A stretch of DNA of 64,000 nucleotides from Pseudomonas sp. ACN8 (lineage in GTDB: Bacteria > Pseudomonadota > Gammaproteobacteria > Pseudomonadales > Pseudomonadaceae): assembly GCF_002303925.1 (NCBI RefSeq), contig NZ_MRCS01000024.1, positions 29,109 to 93,108 on the forward strand. The letters run 5' to 3'. The first letter of the stretch is position 1, and each line of letters begins with the position of its first letter. A program made the position numbers and the translations under genes. A model generated the notes under the pieces. It was not told the DNA's origin. It saw only the letters and a list, made by a program, of their open reading frames with translations, and ran no database searches. This document shows positions 27,477-34,909 of this stretch, one piece after another.

Positions 27477-28791
27477 CAAGGGCGCTCCGTGAGCGGGCGT
27501 CGAGCAGGGCCGCGACCGCTTCAATAGTAAGATTGCGTGCGTGCAGTGCGCCGAAACCCGGCTGCGCTGCATCGCGAAAATAGAGATCGTAGTGACCGTG
27601 GGCGACGGCCTGTAATGTGACGGGCGCTGTATGCGCGGCGGCGCAGGAACGCGGGCAACCGCTCAGGTGTATGGTCTGTGCCGGTCCATGGCGGTGCAGC
27701 AGCGCGGCCAGTTGCAAGGCATCGCCCTTGGTCTCGGCCAACCCCTTGGCGCAACCGTTGGAACCGGTACAGGCGATCAACCGGGACAACGGCTGACCGG
27801 CTTCACACGCCAAGCCCAAGCGTTGCAAACGCCCCATGACTTCGGCGGCATTGTTCGTGCGGACATTAGGCAACAGCAGACTTTGCCAGGGTGTGAAGCG
27901 CAGACTGGCATCACCGAACTCCCGTGACAGTTGCGCCACGCCCCGCAGCATCGCCGGATCGAGCCGCCCCAGTGGCGGCACGGCCCCCACATAGACAACT
28001 CCGGGCTCGGCCTGGGGATGCGCCCCCAAGTGCAAATCACTGGAGCCCGCAACCCGCTGCCAACCGACAACGGCTTGCAGTGGCACTCGCTCGGCCAGTC
28101 GAAGCTGCATGCCCTCGATCGGGTACTCAGCCAGCAAATGACGCATCCGTGTCTGCTCGGGGCGCGCCAGTTCAAGGAACAACTCAAGGACCGCGACCAC
28201 CAGCGCGTGCCCGTCCGCCAGTGCAACCGAACCGACGGGGCTGTCCGTCGGGCATCCCGCCAGACCGAATGCCAGCCGTTGTTCACCGCCCTGGTGAAAC
28301 GCCGAGAGCCACAGGTCATGGGGATGCTCGAGCATCGCCAGGTCTTCGCCGCCATCGAGTTGCACGGCGAACTTGGCACTGAGGTCGTGGAAGGCTTCGT
28401 GGCTTTGCAGTGTGGCGAGGATCTGCCCGGCCAGCGGGCGGGTGTCAAGCAGCATGCGCCGATCAATCCCGGCGCCGGGGCTGAGCATCAGGTTGCGCAC
28501 ATCGTCGCCGGCCGCCGTGCGTGGCCCCAAACCGGCGGCCAGCAAGCAGTCGATCAATACCACTCGCTCGTTGCAAATGCCGCGGATTTGCAGGTTGGCC
28601 CGGTTGGTCGCCTCGATCGCTCCGCTGGCGTAACGCTCAGCGGCATCGGCCACAGCGATTGCCTGTTGCGCGCGGATGGCGCCACCGTCGAGTTTGATCC
28701 GGCAAATACCACCGTCCAATGCCTGGACGACACGCAACAACCCGGGACAGGCGGAAGGGCGCAAGCGGTTGGGTATCTGACGTGACTTCAC
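27469..28791 (-). CDS. cobG: Precorrin-3B synthase (aerobic)
   Basis: Oxygen-dependent conversion of precorrin-3A to 3B, using a 4Fe-4S cluster and related to sulfite reductases. The 440 residues show an N-terminal half with SACPGLLRVVQALDGGICRI and TNRANLQIRGI, and a C-terminal cluster-binding set CTGSNGC ... CPRSC (about residues 343-395). GTG start (MKSRQIPNRL). First gene of the cobGHIJ unit. Its presence marks the aerobic branch of the pathway. Confidence 0.92.
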   Translation of the reverse strand: MKSRQIPNRLRPSACPGLLRVVQALDGGICRIKLDGGAIRAQQAIAVADAAERYASGAIEATNRANLQIRGICNERVVLIDCLLAAGLGPRTAAGDDVRNLMLSPGAGIDRRMLLDTRPLAGQILATLQSHEAFHDLSAKFAVQLDGGEDLAMLEHPHDLWLSAFHQGGEQRLAFGLAGCPTDSPVGSVALADGHALVVAVLELFLELARPEQTRMRHLLAEYPIEGMQLRLAERVPLQAVVGWQRVAGSSDLHLGAHPQAEPGVVYVGAVPPLGRLDPAMLRGVAQLSREFGDASLRFTPWQSLLLPNVRTNNAAEVMGRLQRLGLACEAGQPLSRLIACTGSNGCAKGLAETKGDALQLAALLHRHGPAQTIHLSGCPRSCAAAHTAPVTLQAVAHGHYDLYFRDAAQPGFGALHARNLTIEAVAALLDARSRSALDA

Positions 28792-29077
28792 AGGACGACC
28801 GGTACAAGACGAAGGACAGCATTATGCCTGCTTTGTCCGGCCTGATGAAAAACCCTGGCAGGTTGACGACGAAAAGCGCTTGACCCCGGGCCCAGGCTTT
28901 TCGCTTCAAGCCTGGACCGCCATCCCGGGTTCTAGTTGAACAATCAGCGAAAACCGCTAACAGCAAGAATCAATTCAACCAACCCGAATTATTTAAACCA
29001 TACACCAACTCTTGTACTTTTCACCGCAGCCCGAAGAAAAATAACAGCAAAAAACCAGCTACATCAAAGGAGAAAAA
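28792..29077. other. Intergenic region between cobG and the orphan gene
   Basis: 286 bases between divergent genes. I find a hairpin with 8-base arms CCAGGCTT/AAGCCTGG at 28892-28915 and an AT-rich stretch from about 28970 onward leading to the strong ribosome site AAAGGAG of the orphan gene. I looked for the conserved blocks of a cobalamin riboswitch on both strands and did not find them. Confidence 0.45.
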
Positions 29078-29725
29078 ATGAACATTGAAAAACCGAATGG
29101 AATACTGACTGCCCACAATCTTATTTCATGCACCGAAGAACTTTCACTGCAAGATTACGACGACTTCACCCATTGCACACAGATAGCCACCCAGTCCGCA
29201 GACATGGTCGGCAGTCGTTTCGCCGACTCGACAACCTGGCTGAATGAATACGTTACGACGTTGAATTTTTTCGGTTGGTCTGTCTATCAGGATGCCATCT
29301 ATACCCGCACTCAACACTCTGTTTCGAAAAGCATTGCCGAGTTTCTGGTGCAAAGCGCTCAAACCATGCCGGATCGCCGACAAGGGAACGCCATGATTGA
29401 CACGCTCGACGCATTGAAACCCAACCAGCCGGCGCTTTATTCACTGGACCAACAAAGTTCCCTGGGAGAGCGTTTTCAAGTAATACCCACACGCTACGAT
29501 TCAAAAGGCTTTCTTGAAATCGCAGTTTTTAATCTTGAGTTAGTGATTACAGTCAAAAAAAGTGGCTTTCTATTTTTCAACATGGAAGACCACGCCGCAA
29601 AAATCATCCAGCAACGCGTTTATCTTAAACTGGACAAAAACATACTCGACAGCAAAAGATCGCTCATGGAACGCAAGCGGCTCGAAATCAGAATGAAGAG
29701 ATTCGACCTGAAAAAGAGCCATTAA
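29078..29725 (+). CDS. Orphan protein, paralogue of the gene at 23380-24225
   Basis: 215 residues, no recognised family and no signal peptide; the C-terminal third is very basic (Lys/Arg-rich from about 180 on). A strong AAAGGAG site precedes the ATG. It shares with the 23380 product an ungapped pattern SL-x29/30-W54-x11-G66, and later P137, GFLFF 163-167, Gln178 and KRF 207-209 at matching spacing. AT-rich compared with the cob genes on both sides. It stands between the two divergent cobalamin transcription units, which suggests insertion. Function unknown. Confidence 0.7.
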   Translation: MNIEKPNGILTAHNLISCTEELSLQDYDDFTHCTQIATQSADMVGSRFADSTTWLNEYVTTLNFFGWSVYQDAIYTRTQHSVSKSIAEFLVQSAQTMPDRRQGNAMIDTLDALKPNQPALYSLDQQSSLGERFQVIPTRYDSKGFLEIAVFNLELVITVKKSGFLFFNMEDHAAKIIQQRVYLKLDKNILDSKRSLMERKRLEIRMKRFDLKKSH

Positions 29726-29863
29726 CTGGATAAGCCTCGACCACATTTTCAGACACTGGCGACAGGCGAATACAACCCACACCGCGCTATGATGCACAAC
29801 CGCACAGGTCGACACGGACCGACAGCGTGATGATTTGGCTTCGATTGATAGAAGAGGAACAGC

Positions 29864-31075
29864 ATGACCCCCTGGCTGACAGTGGTAGGCATCGGAGAGG
29901 AAGGCTTCAAGGGGCTTGGCAAAAATGCCCGTCACGCTCTGCTGAACGCTACTCGGATCATTGGCGGCCAACGTCAACTGGACTTGTTGCCGGCCTGCAT
30001 CCGCGGTGCGCGGCAACTGTGGCCCAGTCCTTTCTCCCTTGACCCGGTTTTGACGAAACAGGGGGAACCCGTTTGCGTCCTGGCCAGCGGAGATCCGATG
30101 TTTTTCGGGGTAGGAGCCAGTCTCTCCCGACATTTATCCAGTGATGAAATGCGAATTCTACCCGCCCCGTCCTCCTGCTCACTGGCCGCTGCGCGTATGG
30201 GTTGGCCCTTGCAGGAGGTGGTCACCCTTTCGGTGGTGGCCCGGCCTGTCGCCGCACTCAATGCCCACCTGTCCAGCGGCGTGCGCTTGCTGGCATTGAG
30301 CAACGACGGCCGCAGCCCCGCCGCCATCGCCGCACTGCTGCGTGAGCGTGGTTTCGGTCCGAGCCGGATAACCGTGCTCGAACATTTGGGCGGTGAAACC
30401 GAACGACGTGTCCACGGTATCGCCAGCGACTGGAGCGATCCGCCGATCGCCGACCTGAACCTGATCGCCATCGAGTGCATCGCCGAACCGAACACGTTGC
30501 ACCTGTCGCGACTGGCCGGCCTGCCAGACTCGGCCTTCCAGCACGACGGCCAACTGACCAAACGCGATGTACGCGCCATCACCCTCGCCCGCCTGGCTCC
30601 GGTGCCCGGTGAATTGTTGTGGGATGTCGGCGCCGGCAGCGGCTCGATCGGCATCGAATGGATGCGCGCTCACCCCGGTTGCCGCGCACTGGCCATCGAG
30701 GCAGATACGGGTCGACAAGCGTTGATCGAACACAACCGTGATGCCCTCGGCGTTCCCGGCCTGCAACTGGTTCGCGGCAGCGCGCCGCAAGCATTGGCCG
30801 GGCTGGAGCGGCCGGATGCGATTTTCATCGGCGGCGGTGTCACCCGCGAGGGTGTACTCGATACCTGCTGGGCCGAACTCAAACCCGGTGGCCGGCTGAT
30901 CGCCAACGCAGTCACCCTGCAAAGTGAAATGACCCTGATGGCCTGGCGCGAGCAACATGGCGGGGAGTTGACCCGCATTCATATCGCCCAGGCACAACCG
31001 CTGGGCGACTTCGACACCTGGCGCCAGGCCTTGCCGATTACCTTGCTGGACGTTACGAAACCCCTCGATGCGTGA
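29864..31075 (+). CDS. cobL: Precorrin-6Y C5,15-methyltransferase (decarboxylating)
   Basis: Methylates C5 and C15 and decarboxylates the acetate side chain of precorrin-6Y. The 403 residues are a CbiE-CbiT fusion: an N-terminal tetrapyrrole methylase (WLTVVGIGEEGFKGLGKNAR, VLASGDPMFFGVGASL) and a C-terminal class I methyltransferase domain with LLWDVGAGSGSIGIEWMRAH near 245-265. A GAAGAGGA ribosome site precedes the ATG. It overlaps cbiD by eight bases and heads the cobL-cbiD-cobK unit. Confidence 0.95.
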   Translation: MTPWLTVVGIGEEGFKGLGKNARHALLNATRIIGGQRQLDLLPACIRGARQLWPSPFSLDPVLTKQGEPVCVLASGDPMFFGVGASLSRHLSSDEMRILPAPSSCSLAAARMGWPLQEVVTLSVVARPVAALNAHLSSGVRLLALSNDGRSPAAIAALLRERGFGPSRITVLEHLGGETERRVHGIASDWSDPPIADLNLIAIECIAEPNTLHLSRLAGLPDSAFQHDGQLTKRDVRAITLARLAPVPGELLWDVGAGSGSIGIEWMRAHPGCRALAIEADTGRQALIEHNRDALGVPGLQLVRGSAPQALAGLERPDAIFIGGGVTREGVLDTCWAELKPGGRLIANAVTLQSEMTLMAWREQHGGELTRIHIAQAQPLGDFDTWRQALPITLLDVTKPLDA

Positions 31076-32165
31076 CGAAACCGCCGAACAACCCGCCCCC
31101 CTGCGCAGCGGCCTGACCACCGGCAGCTGCGCCACGGCTACCAGCCTCGCCGCCGCGCGCCTGCTGCTGGCTGGCACGGCGGCCGATGCGGTGGAAATCG
31201 TATTGCCCAAGGGCAAACAGGTGCCGATGCGTCTGGAATTCTGCCGCCTCACCGAGGACGGCGCCGAAGCGGGAACCCTCAAGGACGCCGGTGACGATCC
31301 GGACGTGACCCACGGTGCCCTGCTCTATTCCCAGGTGCGTCTGAGCAGCGAACCGGGGACGCGCTTCAAGGCCGGACTTGGCGTAGGCACCGTGACCCGG
31401 CCCGGGCTGGTGCTGGGCGTCGGCGAACCCGCGATCAATCCGGTGCCACGCAAAATGATCAGCGAACACCTGGCTCGACTGGCCGACGAACTCGGCTACA
31501 GCGGCGGTTTCGAGGTCACGGTCAATGTCGAGAACGGCGAGACACTGGCACTCAAAACCATGAACCCGCGCCTGGGCATTCTTGGCGGCTTGTCGATCCT
31601 CGGCACCAGCGGCATCGTCCGGCCGTTTTCCTGTGCTGCCTACATCGCCTCGATCCACCAGGGCATCGACGTGGCGAAAACCAACGGTTACCTGCACATC
31701 GCCGCCTGCACCGGCAACGCCAGCGAAGACACCATGCGCCGGGTCTACAACCTGCCGGAAATCGCCCTGATCGAAATGGGCGACTTCGTTGGCGCCGTGC
31801 TCAAGCACCTGCGCAAAGTACCGGTGGATAAACTCAGCCTGTGCGGTGGTTTCGGCAAGATCAGCAAACTGGCGGCCGGGCACATGGATTTGCACAGTCG
31901 CCATTCGAGCATTGACCTGCCGCAACTGGCGCTATGGGCGGCGCAGGTCGGCGCCGATGCGGCGTTGCAGCAGAGCATCCGCGAAGCCAACACCAGCCAG
32001 CAGGCACTGGCCATGGCCGCCGCGGCCGGGATCGCCCTGGGTGATGCAGTCTGTCAGCATGCTCTGGACTTTGCCCGCAGCGTGGTGCCGGCGCAGGTTC
32101 AGGTGGAAGTCTTCGCCATCGATCGCCAGGGCGGAATCGTTGGCCATGCCGGAGCATTTCAATGA
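31068..32165 (+). CDS. cbiD: Cobalt-precorrin-5B C1-methyltransferase CbiD
   Basis: Methylates C1 after ring contraction. The 365 residues begin with the CbiD signature LRSGLTTGSCATATSLAAAR and contain GVGTVTRPGLVLGVGEPAINPVP (about 103-125) and GILGGLSILGTSGIVRP. CbiD is named for the anaerobic route, but many aerobic producers, Pseudomonas included, carry it in place of CobF. It overlaps both neighbours, so the three genes are tightly coupled. Confidence 0.95.
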   Translation: MRDETAEQPAPLRSGLTTGSCATATSLAAARLLLAGTAADAVEIVLPKGKQVPMRLEFCRLTEDGAEAGTLKDAGDDPDVTHGALLYSQVRLSSEPGTRFKAGLGVGTVTRPGLVLGVGEPAINPVPRKMISEHLARLADELGYSGGFEVTVNVENGETLALKTMNPRLGILGGLSILGTSGIVRPFSCAAYIASIHQGIDVAKTNGYLHIAACTGNASEDTMRRVYNLPEIALIEMGDFVGAVLKHLRKVPVDKLSLCGGFGKISKLAAGHMDLHSRHSSIDLPQLALWAAQVGADAALQQSIREANTSQQALAMAAAAGIALGDAVCQHALDFARSVVPAQVQVEVFAIDRQGGIVGHAGAFQ

Positions 32166-32884
32166 AGCGCATCCTGTTGCTCGGCGGCGTGACCGAAGCC
32201 ATGGCCATTGCCCGCACGCTGGGACCGCAGCATATCTACAGCCTGGCCGGTGTCGGTCGGGTGCCGACCGATCTGCATTGCCAGGTGCGCGTCGGCGGCT
32301 ACGGCGGCGCCGAGGGTCTGGCGCAATTCATTGGCGATGAAGGTATCGACCTGCTGCTCGATGCCACCCATCCCTACGCTGCCCAAATCAGCCAGAACGC
32401 CGCGACCGCCGCGCGCTTGAGCGGCATTCCCTGCTGGGCGCTACGGCGTCCGGCCTGGCAAGCCCAGGCGGGTGATGACTGGCGCGAAGTCAGTGACTGG
32501 CCCGAATTGATCGAAGCCCTGAAGCCCTTCCGTCGACCGCTGTTCACCCTCGGTCGCGAGCCCCTGCAACACCTTGACGAAATTCCCGCGGAGCAATTCT
32601 GGACCCTGCGCGCACTGGACGTGTATCCGGGCAACGAGCGCTGCGAAGTGATCGGCGCACGGGGGCCCTTCCTGATCGACGATGAACGTGAGTTGTTCGA
32701 ACGGCGAAATATCGATGTGCTGATCAGCAAGAACAGCGGCAGCACCGCTACTGAGCCGAAGCTGGAAGTGGCGCGGGAGCGCAGGGTGCCGGTGCTGGTG
32801 TTGAAACGGCCGGTGTTGCCTGAGGTAGATCGGGAGTTTCCGGCAGTGGCCCAAGTGCTACGAGCAATAGCGGAGCGGTTATAA
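32162..32884 (+). CDS. cobK: Precorrin-6A reductase
   Basis: NADPH-dependent reduction of the precorrin-6A macrocycle. The 240 residues begin MKRILLLGGVTEAMAIARTL and show LLLDATHPYAAQISQNAATA, TLGREPLQHLDE and the C-terminal LISKNSGSTATEPKLEVARE that define the family. It is coupled to cbiD by an ATGA overlap. cobM and the later cob/cbi genes are not in the window. Confidence 0.94.
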   Translation: MKRILLLGGVTEAMAIARTLGPQHIYSLAGVGRVPTDLHCQVRVGGYGGAEGLAQFIGDEGIDLLLDATHPYAAQISQNAATAARLSGIPCWALRRPAWQAQAGDDWREVSDWPELIEALKPFRRPLFTLGREPLQHLDEIPAEQFWTLRALDVYPGNERCEVIGARGPFLIDDERELFERRNIDVLISKNSGSTATEPKLEVARERRVPVLVLKRPVLPEVDREFPAVAQVLRAIAERL

Positions 32885-32907
32885 ACCTGACTTTTGCGAA
32901 CGCCCCA

Positions 32908-32943
32908 AGGACGCCTTCGCGGGCAAGCCCGCGAAGGCGTCCT
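32908..32943. repeat. Perfect REP-like hairpin after cobK
   Basis: A 17-base perfect inverted repeat (AGGACGCCTTCGCGGGC and complement) encloses only AA. It carries the GCGGGCAAGCCCGC core common in Pseudomonas intergenic palindromes and lies 24 bases past the cobK stop, so it may also define the 3' end of the cobLDK transcript. Confidence 0.85.
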
Positions 32944-33042
32944 GTCTGGCGACACAGAGACGCGAACCTACAGATCAACAAGACGTTACGCACAACTTAA
33001 TCCAGCAAGGAGGAAGATTCGGGAGATGGATTTTTTGTTCGA

Positions 33043-33237
33043 TTGGCGTTCAGAGACGTCAACCACACCATCCGTGCACGTATCCAAAGTGATCCGACAT
33101 TTGCCCAAGCATTCCGAATCGAAGTCGCTACACTCTTTCATAACGGCGAGCCAGAAATTGCTCAACGCATGTTGGACCTGTTGATTCAGGCGCTGCGACA
33201 CCAAACCGCACGCCGCCTTTTTACTTATCGGCCCTGA
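33043..33237 (+). pseudogene. Remnant of a HigA/XRE-like antitoxin N-terminus
   Basis: The 64-codon frame starting at TTG reads FRDVNHTIRARIQSDPTFAQ, then EVATLFHNGEPEIAQRMLDL. This resembles the N-terminal segment of small chromosomal antitoxin or regulator proteins that read roughly F-x-E-T-x-x-A-R-x-Q-x-D-P-x-F-A-x-A with a NGEPE(T) motif. In those proteins a helix-turn-helix follows; here the frame ends after LLIQALRHQTARRLFTYRP with no such domain. No partner toxin is visible. I read it as a decayed fragment. Confidence 0.4.
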
Positions 33238-33287
33238 TCAGGCTAAATAGCCCGCGCCTGATCGCCCACCCAAACGGATTTTGTCCC

Positions 33288-33686
33288 ATGTCCCGACAAC
33301 GGCTCGCAATTGCCTGGATAGCCTGCTTCGCAGTGCTGTTCAACATGCTCGCCATGCCGATGTCCGGAGCGATGGCGCAAACGGCGAAGTCACCTGCCGA
33401 ACAGTTGTTGTGGGGCAGTTTCTGCAGCTCCAGCGGCACCAGGATGGTGGCGATTTCCATCGGGGATCTTGAACAGAAAGCCCCGCAAAACGACGTTCAT
33501 TCCAACATGCAGCATTGCTGGTGCTGTTCCGGTTCTGCGCCATTGGTGGCGCTGCCGGGGCATTCGCCACAGCTGTATTTTGCGCACTTCGAATCCAACC
33601 GAAGCCTGCCCGATACCTCGCTCGAAAGCCCGTCACCGCGCCAGCAATGGCCGAGTCTCAACCCCCGTGCGTCCCCTCTGGTGTGA
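33288..33686 (+). CDS. DUF2946 family small secreted/membrane protein
   Basis: 132 residues. The N-terminal hydrophobic segment LAIAWIACFAVLFNMLAMPM acts as signal or anchor. A histidine/cysteine patch (MQHCWCCSG, about 74-82) is followed by a Pro/Ser-rich tail. This pattern matches DUF2946, small proteins found next to copper-uptake genes. Metal handling is inferred from the ligands and the neighbourhood. First of five genes of an apparent copper module. Confidence 0.75.
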   Translation: MSRQRLAIAWIACFAVLFNMLAMPMSGAMAQTAKSPAEQLLWGSFCSSSGTRMVAISIGDLEQKAPQNDVHSNMQHCWCCSGSAPLVALPGHSPQLYFAHFESNRSLPDTSLESPSPRQQWPSLNPRASPLV

Positions 33687-33733
33687 TTCTTTCTCGCAAT
33701 TGACTGCGTTTTAAATCGTTCCGGAGAACTGCC

Positions 33734-34213
33734 ATGTTGAACAAACTCATCGTTCTGGCTGCGTTGCTGCTGCCTGCCTGCTTTGCCAATGCCCACGAAT
33801 ACAAGGTCGGCGCACTGGAAATCGCTCATCCGTGGTCCCAGGAGTTGCCACCCAATGCGCCCACTGTTGCGGCGTATTTCGTGATCAACAATGAAGGCAA
33901 GACCGCCGACCGCCTGCTCAGCGTCGACACCCCAATAGCGGGCGAAGCGCAATTGCATGAGCACGTGATGCAAGGCGACATGATGAAAATGCAGCACGTA
34001 CCGAGCGTGGAAGTGCCCGCCGGAGGCGAGGTCACTTTCGCACCCATGGCCTATCACGTGATGTTGCTGGGCCTCAAGGACCGCAGCCTGCTCACTGACG
34101 GCAAGCGCTTCCCCATGACGCTGCACTTCGAGAAGTCCGGTGACGTGACGGTCGAAGTCGCGGTGCAGAAGCAGGCGCCGGACGCCATGCAAGCGCACGT
34201 GCACAAGCCGTAA
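33734..34213 (+). CDS. Periplasmic copper chaperone PCu(A)C
   Basis: 159 residues with a signal peptide (MLNKLIVLAALLLPACFANA) and a cupredoxin-like PCuAC domain. Copper ligands characteristic of the family are present: His and Met in QLHEHVMQGDMMKMQHV (about 74-91) and the downstream YHVMLLGL. Such chaperones deliver Cu(I) to the CuA/CuB sites of cytochrome oxidase in other bacteria. The C-terminus ends in a His-containing tail. It lies between two DUF2946 genes. Confidence 0.88.
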   Translation: MLNKLIVLAALLLPACFANAHEYKVGALEIAHPWSQELPPNAPTVAAYFVINNEGKTADRLLSVDTPIAGEAQLHEHVMQGDMMKMQHVPSVEVPAGGEVTFAPMAYHVMLLGLKDRSLLTDGKRFPMTLHFEKSGDVTVEVAVQKQAPDAMQAHVHKP

Positions 34214-34234
34214 TCGCCTGAGCTGAAAACGCCC

Positions 34235-34717
34235 ATGCGCCCGCTTAGCGCCAGGTCATCCAGGTCATCCAGGTCATCCAGGTCACGCGATCAGACATTG
34301 AGCCTGACACGCGGCAGCTGGATCAGCCTGTTCGCCATGCTGATGATCTTTATCGGTCCGCTGATTTCTCAGTCGATGCCGATGGATTCGCGCGCCATGT
34401 CGATGACCATGCCTGTGGGTATGAGCATGGACATGCCGATGGATATGTCGGCGATGGAGCATGCCGACCATGCCACGCAAGCCACGCAAGCCACCGCCGA
34501 GCATTGCCCGCCAGCCCCCGGCCACCATGTGCTGTGGGAAAAATGCGGCTATTGCAGCCTGCTGTTCAATTGCCCGGCACTGACCGGTGGCCTGTCTTTC
34601 GCCAACTTCGTTATCCCGCCCGTCAACACCTTCACCGCCCCCTCCCCACGCTTGGGCCATGCCCGGCAATCCTTCTTCCCCGGCGCCCGCACCCGCGCCC
34701 CGCCCGTCGTCGCGTAA
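34235..34717 (+). CDS. DUF2946 family protein, Met/His-rich
   Basis: 160 residues. After an Arg/Ser-rich start encoded by a 9-base tandem repeat comes a hydrophobic helix (WISLFAMLMIFIGPLIS, about 29-45). A striking methionine-rich run follows (about 46-70, containing MTMPVGMSMDMPMDMSAM), then HADHAT, a CPPAPGHHVLWEKCGYC cluster and a DUF2946 tail. Methionine and histidine clusters of this type bind copper in other proteins. The start is not certain because no clear ribosome site precedes the ATG. Confidence 0.72.
   Translation: MRPLSARSSRSSRSSRSRDQTLSLTRGSWISLFAMLMIFIGPLISQSMPMDSRAMSMTMPVGMSMDMPMDMSAMEHADHATQATQATAEHCPPAPGHHVLWEKCGYCSLLFNCPALTGGLSFANFVIPPVNTFTAPSPRLGHARQSFFPGARTRAPPVVA
34251..34286 (+). 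repeat. 9-base tandem repeat (about 4 copies) in the DUF2946 gene
   Basis: Three exact copies of CCAGGTCAT and a fourth ending in C, encoding alternating Arg/Ser residues. The unit is a multiple of three, so copy-number change would vary the length of the N-terminal tail without a frameshift. Confidence 0.85.
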
Positions 34718-34762
34718 ACACTCACTTCTGATTTCACACGGCCCGCAAGACAGCCAAAGCAA

Positions 34763-34857
34763 CCTGTGGGAGCGAGCTTGCTCGCGAAGAGGGAGTGTCA
34801 GTCAACGTTGATGTCGTCTGGCACACCGCTTTCGCGAGCAAGCCCGCTCCCACAGGG
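34763..34857. repeat. REP pair (inverted)
   Basis: Units at 34764-34788 (CTGTGGGAGCGAGCTTGCTC) and 34831-34857 in opposite orientation, upstream of the TonB receptor gene. An upstream in-frame extension of that receptor frame runs through this pair and should not be annotated as coding. Confidence 0.85.
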
Positions 34858-34909
34858 ACAGCCTCAGACTGCCGGCCGTGTCGTTTACGACTGTTCGATG
34901 GAAATTGTC

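Noticed and set aside
28792..29863. Cobalamin riboswitch upstream of cobG or cobL
   Set aside because: I looked for the conserved B12-box blocks on both strands and saw none. Covariance-model scanning would be decisive; a hit would overturn this.
34766..34909. 48-codon upstream extension of the OprC-like receptor
   Set aside because: It translates a REP element (MGASLLAKRE, a phrase that recurs wherever a REP is read in this frame) and would place the signal peptide far from the N-terminus.
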